Shown: in pieces, positions 37,750-46,892 of the stretch
How the letters are laid out: each line of letters begins with the position of its first letter
Numbering within the stretch: the stretch's first letter is position 1
Origin: Comamonas_C sp026954015
GTDB taxonomy: Bacteria > Pseudomonadota > Gammaproteobacteria > Burkholderiales > Burkholderiaceae_C
Assembly: GCA_035063785.1 (NCBI GenBank)
Contig: JAPSFS010000004.1
Location: forward strand, 62,001-126,000
DNA length: 64,000 nucleotides
Direction: 5' to 3'
The notes under the pieces: generated by a model
Databases searched by the model: none
What the model saw: the letters and a program-made list of their open reading frames with translations, nothing else
What the model was told of the DNA's origin: nothing
Translations under genes and position numbers: made by a program

Positions 37750-40700
37750 ATGAACCTCTCGCGCCTGTTCATCGAGCGCCCGGTCGCTACCGCGCTCTTC
37801 ATGGTGGCGATCGCGCTTGCGGGCCTCGTGGGCCTGCGCTTTCTGCCGCTGGCCGCGCTGCCGCAGGTGGACTACCCGACGATCCAGGTGCAGACGCTGT
37901 ACCCCGGCGCGAGTCCCGACGTGATGAGCCGCACCGTGACCGCGCCGCTGGAGCGCCAGTTCGGCCAGATGCCGGGCCTGGCGCGCATGAGCAGCGTGAG
38001 CAGCGCGGGCGTGTCCATGGTGACGCTGCAGTTCACGCTCAACCTGGCGATGGACGCGGCCGAGCAGCAGGTGCAGGCGGCGATGAATGCGGCGGGGTCG
38101 CTCCTGCCCGCCGACCTGCCCGCGCCGCCGATCTACGCCAAGGTGAATCCCGCCGACGCGCCCATCCTGCAACTGGCGGTGACGAGCGACAGCCTGCCGC
38201 TCACCGAGGTGCAGAACATGGTGAACACGCGCCTGGCGCTCAAGATCAGCCAGATCGATGGCGTGGGGCTGGTGACGCTCGCGGGCGGCCAGCGCCCCGC
38301 CGTGCGCGTGCAGGGCGACGTGCAGGCGCTGGCCGCGATGGGGCTGGGGCTGGACGCGATCAGCAGCGCGATCACCGCGGGCAACGCGAGCAGCGCCAAG
38401 GGGAGCTTTGACGGGCCCACGCGCCAGTACAGCATCAACGCCAACGACCAGCTCCTGACCGCGGAGGACTACCGCGAGCTCATCGTCGCCTACGTGAGCG
38501 GCCAGCCCGTGCGCCTGAAGGACGTGGCGCGCGTGGTCGATGGCGCGGAAAACGACCAGCTCGGCGCCTGGGTGGGCCTGCGGCATGACGCGGGCGGCAC
38601 ACCCGCAGCCCCGCATTCGGGCGCAGAGGCGGCGGCGCTCACGCCCGCCATCATCATCAACGTGCAGCGCCAGCCCGGCGCCAACGTGATCGCCACCGCC
38701 GACGCGATCAAGCGCCAGTTGCCGCAGCTCGAACAGGGCCTGCCGCAGAGCGTGCACCTGGCGGTGCTCACCGACCGCACGCTGGGCATCCGCGCGTCGG
38801 TCGAGCACGTGGAGATGGAGCTGGTGCTGGCCGTGGTCATGGTGGTGCTCGTGATCTTCGCCTTCCTGCACAGCCTGCGCGCCACCCTGATCGCGAGCAT
38901 CGCGGTGCCGATCTCGCTGCTGGGCACGGTGGGCGCGATGTACCTGCTCGGTTATTCGCTCAACAACCTTTCGCTGATGGCGCTCACGATTGCCACCGGC
39001 TTCGTGGTGGACGACGCCATCGTGATGATCGAGAACATCGCGCGCCACCGAGAGATGGGCAAGCCGCCGCTGCAGGCCGCGCTCGCCGGGGCGGGGGAGA
39101 TCGGCTTCACCATCGTCTCGCTCACCGTGTCGCTGATCGCGGTGCTGATCCCGCTCTTGTTCATGCAGGAGGTGATAGGGCGGCTGTTTCGCGAGTTCGC
39201 GGTGACGCTGGCGATCACCATTTTGTTTTCCGCGCTGGTTTCGCTCACGCTGGTGCCGATGATGTCGGCGCGCGTCCTCAAGCCGCTCGATGAGGCGCAG
39301 GGTCGCATCGCGCGCGCGCTGCAGGACGGTATCGACGCGATGATCCGCTGGTACGACGCCGGCCTCGTCTGGGTGCTGCGCCACCAGGGGTTCACGCTCT
39401 GGGTGGCGCTTGCCACCTTCGCGGTGACGGCGCTGCTGTACGTGCTGATTCCGAAAGACCTGTTCCCCACGCAGAGCACGGGCCAGTTGCAGGGTGAGGT
39501 GCAGGCGGCGAGCGACGTTTCTTTTGCCCGCATGTCGGCGCTGCAGGGCGCGGTGGCGCGCATCGTGCTGCAAGACCCCGCGGTGCGCTCGCTCAGCTCG
39601 GTGGTCGGCGTGGACGCGGCCAACAACAGCGCGCTGTCGTCGGGGCGCCTCGTCATCAACCTGGCGCCGCACGAACTTTTCGGCGATACGCAGGACGCCG
39701 TCATGCAGCGCCTGCGCGAGCGCGTGGCGCGCGAGGTGGCCGGGGTGAGCCTGTACCTGCAGCCCACGCAGGATCTGACGATCGACTCGGACACCGGCCC
39801 GACGCAGTACCGCTTCGACCTGGAGGGCGTCGATACCGCGCTGGTCGACCACTGGGCGCAGACCCTGGCGCAGCGCCTGGGCGACGTGGCCGAGGTGCGG
39901 CACGCCACCACGCGCGCGGGCGCCACGAGCCCCTCGGCCATGGTGCACGTGGACCGCGACACCGCCGCGCGCCTGGGCGTGAGCACGAGTACGCTGGACA
40001 ACACGCTCTACAACGCCTTCGGCCAGCGCATCGTCTCCACCATCTTCAGCGAGACCAACCAGTACCGCGTGATCCTGGAGGCCGCACGTGACGAGGCCGC
40101 CAGCCTGCACGCGCTGCGTGACCTGCCGGTGAAGACCAGCGGTGGCGGCACCACGCCGCTGTCGTCGTTCGCGCAGGTCGTCGAGGAGCCCGCGCCGGTC
40201 ACGGTGCAGCGCGTGGGCCAGTACCCGGCAGCCACCGTGGGTTTCGACACCGCCCCCGGCGTGAGCCTGGGCGCCGCGGTGCAGGCGGTGCGCGCGATGG
40301 CGCAGCAGGCGGGCCTGCCCGGATCGGTCACGCTGCGCTTCACCGGCGCGGCCGGGGCGTACCAGAAGTCGCTTGCCAACCAGCTCTGGCTCATCCTCGC
40401 GGCGGTGGTCTGCGTCTACATCGTGCTCGGCGTGCTCTACGAGAGCTACGTGCATCCGCTCACCATCCTCTCGACCTTGCCATCGGCGGGCGTGGGCGCG
40501 CTGCTGGCGCTGGAGTTCACCGGCCACGCGCTGGATGTGGTGAGCATCATCGGCCTGGTGCTTCTCATCGGCATCGTCAAGAAGAACGCGATCATGATGA
40601 TCGACTTCGCCATCGAGGCCGAGCGCCACGAGGGCAAGAGCGCGGTCGATGCGATTCACCAGGCGGCGTTGCTGCGGTTTCGGCCGATTCTGATGACCAC

Positions 40701-40896
40701 GCTGGCGGCGCTGGCGGCGGCGGTGCCGCTGATGCTGAGCTGGGGGGATGGGGCGGAGTTGCGGCGGCCGCTGGGGATTTCGATCTTTGGCGGGCTGGTG
40801 CTGAGCCAGTTGCTGACGCTGTTCACGACGCCGGTGATTTATGTGTGGTTTGACAGGTTGGGGGGTGGGGCGAAGCGGGTGGGGGATGAGTCGTGA
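37750..40896 (+). CDS. mdtB: RND efflux pump, MdtB-like
   Basis: A 1048-residue inner-membrane proton-driven exporter of the HAE1 group. The twelve-helix layout with two large periplasmic loops is clear. FIERPVATALFMVAI opens helix 1; the proton-relay aspartates lie in ATGFVVDDAIVMIENI (helix 4). A 20-residue stretch rich in Ala/Gly/Pro (GGTPAAPHSGAEAAA) in the first periplasmic loop looks like an insertion relative to typical MdtB. In E. coli MdtB and MdtC form a heterotrimer; the same is likely here with the gene at 41.6 kb. Confidence 0.94.
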   Translation: MNLSRLFIERPVATALFMVAIALAGLVGLRFLPLAALPQVDYPTIQVQTLYPGASPDVMSRTVTAPLERQFGQMPGLARMSSVSSAGVSMVTLQFTLNLAMDAAEQQVQAAMNAAGSLLPADLPAPPIYAKVNPADAPILQLAVTSDSLPLTEVQNMVNTRLALKISQIDGVGLVTLAGGQRPAVRVQGDVQALAAMGLGLDAISSAITAGNASSAKGSFDGPTRQYSINANDQLLTAEDYRELIVAYVSGQPVRLKDVARVVDGAENDQLGAWVGLRHDAGGTPAAPHSGAEAAALTPAIIINVQRQPGANVIATADAIKRQLPQLEQGLPQSVHLAVLTDRTLGIRASVEHVEMELVLAVVMVVLVIFAFLHSLRATLIASIAVPISLLGTVGAMYLLGYSLNNLSLMALTIATGFVVDDAIVMIENIARHREMGKPPLQAALAGAGEIGFTIVSLTVSLIAVLIPLLFMQEVIGRLFREFAVTLAITILFSALVSLTLVPMMSARVLKPLDEAQGRIARALQDGIDAMIRWYDAGLVWVLRHQGFTLWVALATFAVTALLYVLIPKDLFPTQSTGQLQGEVQAASDVSFARMSALQGAVARIVLQDPAVRSLSSVVGVDAANNSALSSGRLVINLAPHELFGDTQDAVMQRLRERVAREVAGVSLYLQPTQDLTIDSDTGPTQYRFDLEGVDTALVDHWAQTLAQRLGDVAEVRHATTRAGATSPSAMVHVDRDTAARLGVSTSTLDNTLYNAFGQRIVSTIFSETNQYRVILEAARDEAASLHALRDLPVKTSGGGTTPLSSFAQVVEEPAPVTVQRVGQYPAATVGFDTAPGVSLGAAVQAVRAMAQQAGLPGSVTLRFTGAAGAYQKSLANQLWLILAAVVCVYIVLGVLYESYVHPLTILSTLPSAGVGALLALEFTGHALDVVSIIGLVLLIGIVKKNAIMMIDFAIEAERHEGKSAVDAIHQAALLRFRPILMTTLAALAAAVPLMLSWGDGAELRRPLGISIFGGLVLSQLLTLFTTPVIYVWFDRLGGGAKRVGDES

Positions 40897-41650
40897 GGGG
40901 GCAGGTGCTGTATTGGGCTCCCTTGCCCCTTTGGAGAGAGCCTGGGGGCTTTGCGTTGCCTTGCGTCCTGCACAAGGCGGGAGCCGGGTCTCGCCCCGGC
41001 GGGCGAGGCACTTTTCTTTGCTTCGCCAAAGAAAAGTGCCCAAAAGAAAGGCGACCCTGTTGTCCGTGTCCCCTGCGCTGCGCTTCGGGGCAACCTGCGA
41101 TGCTCGCGCGTGGGGCGTGCCGCGAAACTCGCTTCGCGCTCTTTGAGCGCTCCGCTCAGACAGACGCGGCAAGTCAGTTGACGAAGCGTGCGTCCTGCGG
41201 CGCACGCCCGCCCCACGCGCTGTGCTTCTCGGCACGGACAGAAGGGATTGGGAACGGATACGGGAACGGGAACCGGGGACGCGAGGCCGAGCGCAGCGAT
41301 GGCCCGTGTCCGCTCTCCCTTCCCCTCGGTATGCGCCTGCGGCGGGGTGTTTGCGGCGGGCGCATGCGCGTCGAAGCGCGCATGCTTCGTAAACTGACTT
41401 GCCGCGTCTGTCCGAACGGAGCGCGCCAGCGCGAAGTGAGTTTCGCGGCACCCGCCGCAAGCGCCCCGACGCAGGTTGCCCTGAGCGTCAGCGAAGGGTC
41501 GCAGACCGTGGGGTCGCCTTTTCTTTGCTTACTTTCTTTTGGCGAAGCAAAAGAAAGTGAGTGCGCTGCCGGGCGCACATCCCGGCATACGGCGCATCTG
41601 TTGGCGATGCCGTCATTGGGCTCCGAAATGGCCGCTGTGGGAGCTGACTC
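40897..41650. repeat. 750-bp intergenic region holding a long imperfect inverted repeat
   Basis: The gap splits the two pump genes. Left arm about 41006-41205 and right arm about 41375-41580 are inverted versions of each other: shared blocks include GGCGACCC, GGCAACCTGCG, TGCCGCGAAACTC, ACAGACGCGGCAAGTCAGT and ACGAAGC. Each arm carries its own small hairpin: a perfect 14-bp stem at 41007-41040 and an 11-bp stem at 41531-41558, both over CTTCGC/GCGAAG loops. The 170-base centre is different. No gene is supported on either strand. Confidence 0.8.
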
Positions 41651-44600
41651 ATGAACCTCTCCCGCCCCTTCATCCAGCGCCCCATCGCCACCATCCTCCT
41701 CACCATCGGCCTGGCCCTCGCCGGCATCGCCGCCTTCCTCACGCTGCCCGTCTCGCGCCTGCCCGCCGTCGATTTCCCGGTCATCTTCGTGAGCGCCGGC
41801 ATGCCCGGCGCCAGCCCCGCCGACATGGCGCGCACCGTGGCAACGCCGCTGGAGCGCACGCTGGGCACGATCGCGGGCGTCAACGAGATGACGAGCTCCA
41901 GCAGCGTGGGCTCCAGCCGCGTGGTGCTGCAGTTCGACCTCAATCGCGACATCGACAGCGCCGCGCGCGACGTGCAGGCGGCGATCAACGCGGCGCGCAT
42001 CGACCTGCCGGCCAATCTGCGCACCAGCCCGACCTACCGCAAGGCCAACCCGGCCGCGCAGCCGTTCATGATCCTGGCGCTCACCTCGAAGACGCGCACG
42101 CCGGGGCAGATCTTCGACGCGGTCAACAACATCGTGAGCCAGCGCCTGCTGCAGGTGCCGGGCGTGGGCGACGTGACGCTGGGTGGTGGCTCGCAACCGG
42201 CCGTGCGCGTGGAGCTCAACCCGTTCGCGCTGCACGACCTGGGCATCAGCAGCGACGACGTGCGCGCCGCATTGCAGGCGGGCAACGCCAACCGGCCCAA
42301 GGGTGCGATCGAGCTGGGCGGCGCCGAAGACGGGCGCGCGCTGCAGGTGCTCACGCCCGCGCCGGGGCTGCGCGCGGCGGACTACCACGACCTCATCGTC
42401 GGCCTGCGCGACGGCGCCGAGGTGCGGCTGTCGCAGGTGGCCAACGTGCTCGACAGCGTGCAGGACACGCGCACGCGCGGCATGTTCAACGGCCAGTCGG
42501 CCATCATCGTCAACGTCACGCAGCAGCCCGATGCCAACCTGATCGAAACCGCCGATGCGATCGACGCGCTGCTGCCCCAGCTGCGCGCGCAACTGCCGCA
42601 GGACGTGTCGCTGCAGGTGGCGGTCGATCGCACGGGCTCGGTGCGCGCGTCGGTGCAAGAGGTGGAGATCACGCTCGTGATCGCGGTGCTGCTCGTGGTG
42701 GTGGTGGTGGGGCTCTTTCTGCGCAACCTGCGCGCCGCGGTGATTCCGGCCGTCGCGACAGTGGTATCGCTGCTGGGCACGTTCGCGGTGATGGCGCTGC
42801 TCGGGTATTCGCTCAACAACCTCACACTGATGGCGCTCACGGTGGCGACGGGCTTCGTCGTGGACGATGCGATCGTCGTGATCGAGAACATCACGCGCCA
42901 CCTGGAGCAGGGCGTGGCACGCCGCCGCGCGGCGCTCGAGGGCGCGCGCGAGGTGGGTTTCACGGTGCTCACGATCAGCGTCTCGCTCGTGGCGGTGTTC
43001 ATCCCGCTGCTGTTCATGGGTGGGCAGCCGGGGCGGCTGTTTCGCGAGTTCGCGGTGACATTGTCGGTGGCGGTGCTGATTTCACTCGTGGTCTCGCTCA
43101 CCACCACGCCCATGCTGTGCGCCCTGCTGCTGCCCGCGCAGGGCAGCGCGGCGCCCGAGCGGCGCAGCGCCGCGGGCTGGCTGCGCGCGCGCCTGACGGG
43201 GCTGCAGCAGCGGCTCGCGCGCGCGTACAGCCGCGCGCTGGATTGGTCGCTGGCGTTTCCGTGGCTCGTGATGCTGGTGCTGGCGGTGGTGATCGGGCTC
43301 AACGGCTACCTGTTCACGGCGATCGACAAGGGCTTTTTCCCCGACCAGGACAACGGCCAGTTCTTCGCCGGGCTGCGCGCCGACCAGAGCATTTCCACCG
43401 CCGCGTTCGGCGACAAGCTGCAGCAGGTGGCCGACATCATCGGCGCCGACCCGTCGGTGGGCACCGTGGCCGCGTTCTCCGGTGGCCGCTCGGGTGGCGG
43501 CTTTCTGTTCGGCGCGCTCAAGCCGGCGCAAGAGCGTCCCAAGGGCGAGAAGACGCGTACCGTCATCAATCGCCTGCGCCCGCAACTTGCGCGCATCACC
43601 GGCCTGAGCGTGTTCCTCAACCCCGCGCAGGAGCTGCGCATGGGCGGCAGAAGCAGCAATTCCACCTACCAGTACACGCTCAAGGCCGACAGCGCGGCCG
43701 ACCTGAAGACCTGGACGCTCAAGCTCGCCGCGCAGCTCAAGCGCGACGGGCGCCTGACCGACGTGGACGACGATATGAGCGACAACGGCGTCGAGACCTT
43801 CGTCGACATCGACCGCGCCAAAGCCGCGAGCCTGGGCGTCACGCCCGCCGCGGTGGACGCCGCGCTGTACAACGCCTTCGGCCAGCGCCAGGTGGCGACG
43901 ATGTACAGCGACCTGAACCAGTACACCGTGGTGATGGAGTGGGCGCCGCGCTACGCCCGGTCACCCGAGGTGCTGCGCGACGTGTACGTGCCAGCGGGCG
44001 CGCAGGGCGGCACCTCGGTCAATCCGGCACTGCGCAGCGCCTCGACCGGGCAGCCCGTCTCGCTTGCCGCGCGCACCATGGTGCCGCTGTCGGAGTTCGC
44101 GCATTTTTCCGAGCGCGCGGTGCCCGCCAGCGTCTTTCACGATGGCGGCGAGCTCTCCAGCACGCTGTCGTTCAACCTGGCCGATGGCATTTCGGTGGAA
44201 CAGGGTCGGGACGCGGTGCTCGCGGCGGTGGACGCGATCGGCATGCCGAACGCCGTGCGCGGCGCATTCGGCGGGGCGCTGGCGCAGTCGCAGCAGACGC
44301 AGTCCCAGCAGGGGCTGCTCATCGCGGCGGCGGTGGTCGTGATCTACATCGTGCTCGGCATGCTCTACGAGAGCCTGATCCATCCGCTCACCGTGCTCAC
44401 CACGCTGCCGAGCGCCGGTTTCGGCGCGGTACTGGCGCTGCTGCTGCTCAGGATGGAGTTTTCGCTGATGGCGCTGATCGGCGTGTTCCTCTTGATCGGC
44501 ATCGTCAAGAAGAACGCCATCCTCATCATCGACTTCGCGCTCGAAGCCGAACGCACGCGCGGCCTCACCGCGACGCAGGCGGTGCGCGAGGCCTGCCTGC

Positions 44601-44836
44601 TGCGCTTTCGCCCGATTCTCATGACCACGCTGGCGGCGGGCCTGGGCGCGCTGCCGCTGGCGATCGGTTTCGGCGAAGGCGCCGAGCTGCGCCAGCCCCT
44701 GGGGGTGACGATCGTTGGCGGCCTGCTCGCGAGCCAGGTGCTCACGCTGCTCACGACGCCCGTGGTGTACGTGCTGCTGGACCGGCTGCGTGGGCGGCGC
44801 GGCGCAATTCAGGGCGCCGCGCTCGCCGTCAATTGA
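41651..44836 (+). CDS. mdtC: RND efflux pump, MdtC-like
   Basis: A 1061-residue HAE1-type RND pump, the partner of MdtB. FIQRPIATILLTIGLALAG opens the protein; ATGFVVDDAIVVIENITR carries the helix-4 aspartates; a second DQDNGQFFAGLRADQS block starts the second periplasmic loop. It begins MNLSRPFIQRP, almost the same as MdtB's MNLSRLFIERP, showing ancient duplication. The gene starts directly after the inverted-repeat region, so it may depend on readthrough or its own promoter, which I could not identify. Confidence 0.94.
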   Translation: MNLSRPFIQRPIATILLTIGLALAGIAAFLTLPVSRLPAVDFPVIFVSAGMPGASPADMARTVATPLERTLGTIAGVNEMTSSSSVGSSRVVLQFDLNRDIDSAARDVQAAINAARIDLPANLRTSPTYRKANPAAQPFMILALTSKTRTPGQIFDAVNNIVSQRLLQVPGVGDVTLGGGSQPAVRVELNPFALHDLGISSDDVRAALQAGNANRPKGAIELGGAEDGRALQVLTPAPGLRAADYHDLIVGLRDGAEVRLSQVANVLDSVQDTRTRGMFNGQSAIIVNVTQQPDANLIETADAIDALLPQLRAQLPQDVSLQVAVDRTGSVRASVQEVEITLVIAVLLVVVVVGLFLRNLRAAVIPAVATVVSLLGTFAVMALLGYSLNNLTLMALTVATGFVVDDAIVVIENITRHLEQGVARRRAALEGAREVGFTVLTISVSLVAVFIPLLFMGGQPGRLFREFAVTLSVAVLISLVVSLTTTPMLCALLLPAQGSAAPERRSAAGWLRARLTGLQQRLARAYSRALDWSLAFPWLVMLVLAVVIGLNGYLFTAIDKGFFPDQDNGQFFAGLRADQSISTAAFGDKLQQVADIIGADPSVGTVAAFSGGRSGGGFLFGALKPAQERPKGEKTRTVINRLRPQLARITGLSVFLNPAQELRMGGRSSNSTYQYTLKADSAADLKTWTLKLAAQLKRDGRLTDVDDDMSDNGVETFVDIDRAKAASLGVTPAAVDAALYNAFGQRQVATMYSDLNQYTVVMEWAPRYARSPEVLRDVYVPAGAQGGTSVNPALRSASTGQPVSLAARTMVPLSEFAHFSERAVPASVFHDGGELSSTLSFNLADGISVEQGRDAVLAAVDAIGMPNAVRGAFGGALAQSQQTQSQQGLLIAAAVVVIYIVLGMLYESLIHPLTVLTTLPSAGFGAVLALLLLRMEFSLMALIGVFLLIGIVKKNAILIIDFALEAERTRGLTATQAVREACLLRFRPILMTTLAAGLGALPLAIGFGEGAELRQPLGVTIVGGLLASQVLTLLTTPVVYVLLDRLRGRRGAIQGAALAVN

Positions 44837-44845
44837 CCATGTGGA

Positions 44846-45178
44846 TCAACGCACCCAGCCGCCCGCGCGCAGCGACCAGCTGCCGTTCGGACGCTGCACC
44901 CAGCGTGAGGCCTGCCAGTGGTAGCCTGGGCGGGGCCGGACGTAGCGCCCCGGGACCCACACGTGGCGCCGGCCTTCCCAGTTCCAGTACCCGCCTATCC
45001 AGACCGCGCCAGGAAACGGGACGGCCGGAACGACTTCGTACTGTGGTGGGGGCGGCGCCACGGGTGCATAGATTTCGCCGGACGCGACCGGCGCGGATGC
45101 AGGCACGGGTACCACGGCGCAGCCGGTGGCCAGCGCTGCGGCGAGCAGCGCGCCGGTGCAGGAAAATCGTATGGACAT
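44846..45178 (-). CDS. YXWGXW-repeat lipoprotein
   Basis: A 110-residue small lipoprotein. The signal peptide ends in the lipobox LATGC at about 16-20, followed by a Pro/Ala-rich spacer. The C-terminal half has tryptophan-rich units: WIGGYWNWEGRRHVW, GRYVRPRPGYHW and a last WVQRPNGSWSL. Proteins of this type are anchored in the envelope and have no assigned function. The second of two adjacent ATGs was chosen because AGGAG lies at better spacing from it. It lies convergent with mdtC (9-base gap) and divergent from the outer-membrane factor gene. Confidence 0.82.
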   Translation of the reverse strand: MSIRFSCTGALLAAALATGCAVVPVPASAPVASGEIYAPVAPPPPQYEVVPAVPFPGAVWIGGYWNWEGRRHVWVPGRYVRPRPGYHWQASRWVQRPNGSWSLRAGGWVR

Positions 45179-45377
45179 CATGGGCTCCTTTGCTGGGCGG
45201 CCCGCCGATGCGCTGCGTCGGGATGGCGTGCACGGCGGGACTGCCTCGCAGTGCTCAACGCGTGAGCGGTGCGTCTGGCCGTCTGCTTCATCTTTTTTTA
45301 CATTGCCACGCGGCAGTCGGGGTCCGCACGGGCCAGCCCGCGCCGCCGGTGGAGCATCTCGCCAAGGGGAGATCGTG

Positions 45378-46859
45378 ATGCATGGAACCCGTTGCCCGGC
45401 CCGGATCGCGCTGGCGTGCGCGCTGGTCGGCGCCGTGCTGGCTGGCTGCGCGAGCCTGGCGCCGCCCGATGAGGTGCCGACGCTGGCGCTCACCGACCAG
45501 TGGAAATCCGAGGCCCCCGCGGGCTGGGTGGACGCGGGCGCGCGGCAGGACTGGCAATCGGGCCGCTGGTGGGCGATGTTCGGCGATGCGCAGCTCGATG
45601 CGCTCGTGCCGGGCGTCGAGGCGGGCAACCAGAATATCGCGCTGGCGGTGGCCAGCGTGGCGCAGGCGCAGGCGCTGCTGACCCAGGCACGCGCGCAGCT
45701 GGCGCCCACCGTGGGCGCGCAACTGGGCACGCAGCGCAGCGGCTCGTCCGCGGGCGGATCCGCCTCGCTCGGCCTGAACGCGAGCTGGGCTCCGGACCTC
45801 TGGCAGCGCCTGGGCGACGCCGCGCGCGCGCAGCAGGCGAGTCTGCAGGCGAGCGAGGCCGATCTGGCGGGCGCGCGCCTGGCGGCGCAGGCGAGCCTCG
45901 CGCAGGCCTACTTCAGCCTGCGCGAGGCGGATGCCGAAATCGGCCTGATGGACGAGATCATCGTCGGCTACGAGCGCGCCGCCACGATCACCGGCAACCG
46001 CTACGCGGCGGGTATCGCCGCGCACACCGACCTGCTGCAGGCGCAGAGCCAGCTGGCGGGCGCGCGCTCCACCCGCGCGAGCCTGGCGCGCAGCCGCGCC
46101 ACGTACGAGCACGCGATCGCGCTGCTGCTCGGCCGTCCGCCCGCGGCCTTTGCGCTGCCCGCTGCGCCGTGGGTGGCGCGGGTGCCCGCGGTGCCGCCGG
46201 GCGTGCCGTCCGAGCTGCTGCTGCGCCGCCCGGACGTGGCCGCCGCCGAGCGCACCGTGGCCGCGGCCAACGCGCGCATCGGCGTGGCGCGTGCGGCATG
46301 GTTTCCAAGCTTCACGCTGAGCGCCAGCGTGGGCGGCGGCGCGAGCGACCTGGCGCGGCTGGTTTCGGCGCCGACGCTCGCCTGGTCGCTGGGCGCGGCG
46401 CTGGCGCAGACGCTGCTGGACGCGGGCGCGCGCGACGCGGCGCTGGCGCAGACGCTGCTGGACGCGGGCGCGCGCGACGCGGCGCTGGCGCAGGCGGTGG
46501 CCGCGCACGAGGGCGCGAGCGCAAGCTACCGCCAGACCGCGCTCACCGCGATGGGGCAGGTGGAAGACCAGCTCACCGCGCTCGCTGCGCTCGCCACGCA
46601 GATCGACCACCAGAAGGCCGCTGCCGAGGCGGCCGCGGGCGCCGAGCAGCGCATCATGAACAGCTACCAGGCGGGCATCTCCGCCTACACCGACGTGGTG
46701 AGCGCGCAGGCCAGCGCTCTCTCGGCCCGGCGCACGCTGATGCAATTGCAACTGCAGCGCCAGCAGGCCGCGGTGGCTCTGGTGCAGGCACTCGGCGGGG
46801 GCTGGCATGCAGCAGGGGCGGATTCGGCCGGGGCGGATACGGCAGCATCCCCCGGCTAG
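45378..46859 (+). CDS. Outer-membrane efflux factor (NodT/OprM-type lipoprotein)
   Basis: A 493-residue TolC-family channel that completes the RND system. Lipobox LAGC at about 21-24, then two OEP repeats (roughly 60-260 and 275-470); signatures are LRRPDVAAAERTVAAANARIG and SYQAGISAYTDVV. An in-frame 42-bp tandem duplication (46395-46478) repeats AALAQTLLDAGARD in the second repeat, lengthening a coiled-coil helix by 14 residues. GAGATC-type purines precede the ATG. It follows mdtC by 540 bases, interrupted by the divergent lipoprotein gene. Confidence 0.92.
   Translation: MHGTRCPARIALACALVGAVLAGCASLAPPDEVPTLALTDQWKSEAPAGWVDAGARQDWQSGRWWAMFGDAQLDALVPGVEAGNQNIALAVASVAQAQALLTQARAQLAPTVGAQLGTQRSGSSAGGSASLGLNASWAPDLWQRLGDAARAQQASLQASEADLAGARLAAQASLAQAYFSLREADAEIGLMDEIIVGYERAATITGNRYAAGIAAHTDLLQAQSQLAGARSTRASLARSRATYEHAIALLLGRPPAAFALPAAPWVARVPAVPPGVPSELLLRRPDVAAAERTVAAANARIGVARAAWFPSFTLSASVGGGASDLARLVSAPTLAWSLGAALAQTLLDAGARDAALAQTLLDAGARDAALAQAVAAHEGASASYRQTALTAMGQVEDQLTALAALATQIDHQKAAAEAAAGAEQRIMNSYQAGISAYTDVVSAQASALSARRTLMQLQLQRQQAAVALVQALGGGWHAAGADSAGADTAASPG
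46395..46493 (+). repeat. 42-bp in-frame tandem duplication in the efflux factor gene
   Basis: Two identical 42-base units (46395-46436, 46437-46478) plus 15 bases of a third. Perfect identity indicates a recent event. Confidence 0.95.
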
Positions 46860-46892
46860 GCGCGCCTCGCGTTGCGCGCTACATTCGCTGCC

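Noticed and set aside
36226..41460. A minus-strand open frame of 1744 codons across the RND genes
   Set aside because: It is antisense to clear RND adaptor and pump genes, is extremely rich in Arg/His/Ala, and has no recognisable domain; such shadows are expected in GC-rich DNA.
40897..41650. A small gene in the mdtB-mdtC gap
   Set aside because: Several short frames exist on both strands, but they run through the inverted-repeat arms, have no ribosome-binding site and no recognisable protein family.
41539..45378. A plus-strand open frame of about 1280 codons overlapping mdtC
   Set aside because: Alternative-frame shadow of the pump gene; low-complexity Arg/Gly/Ala sequence.
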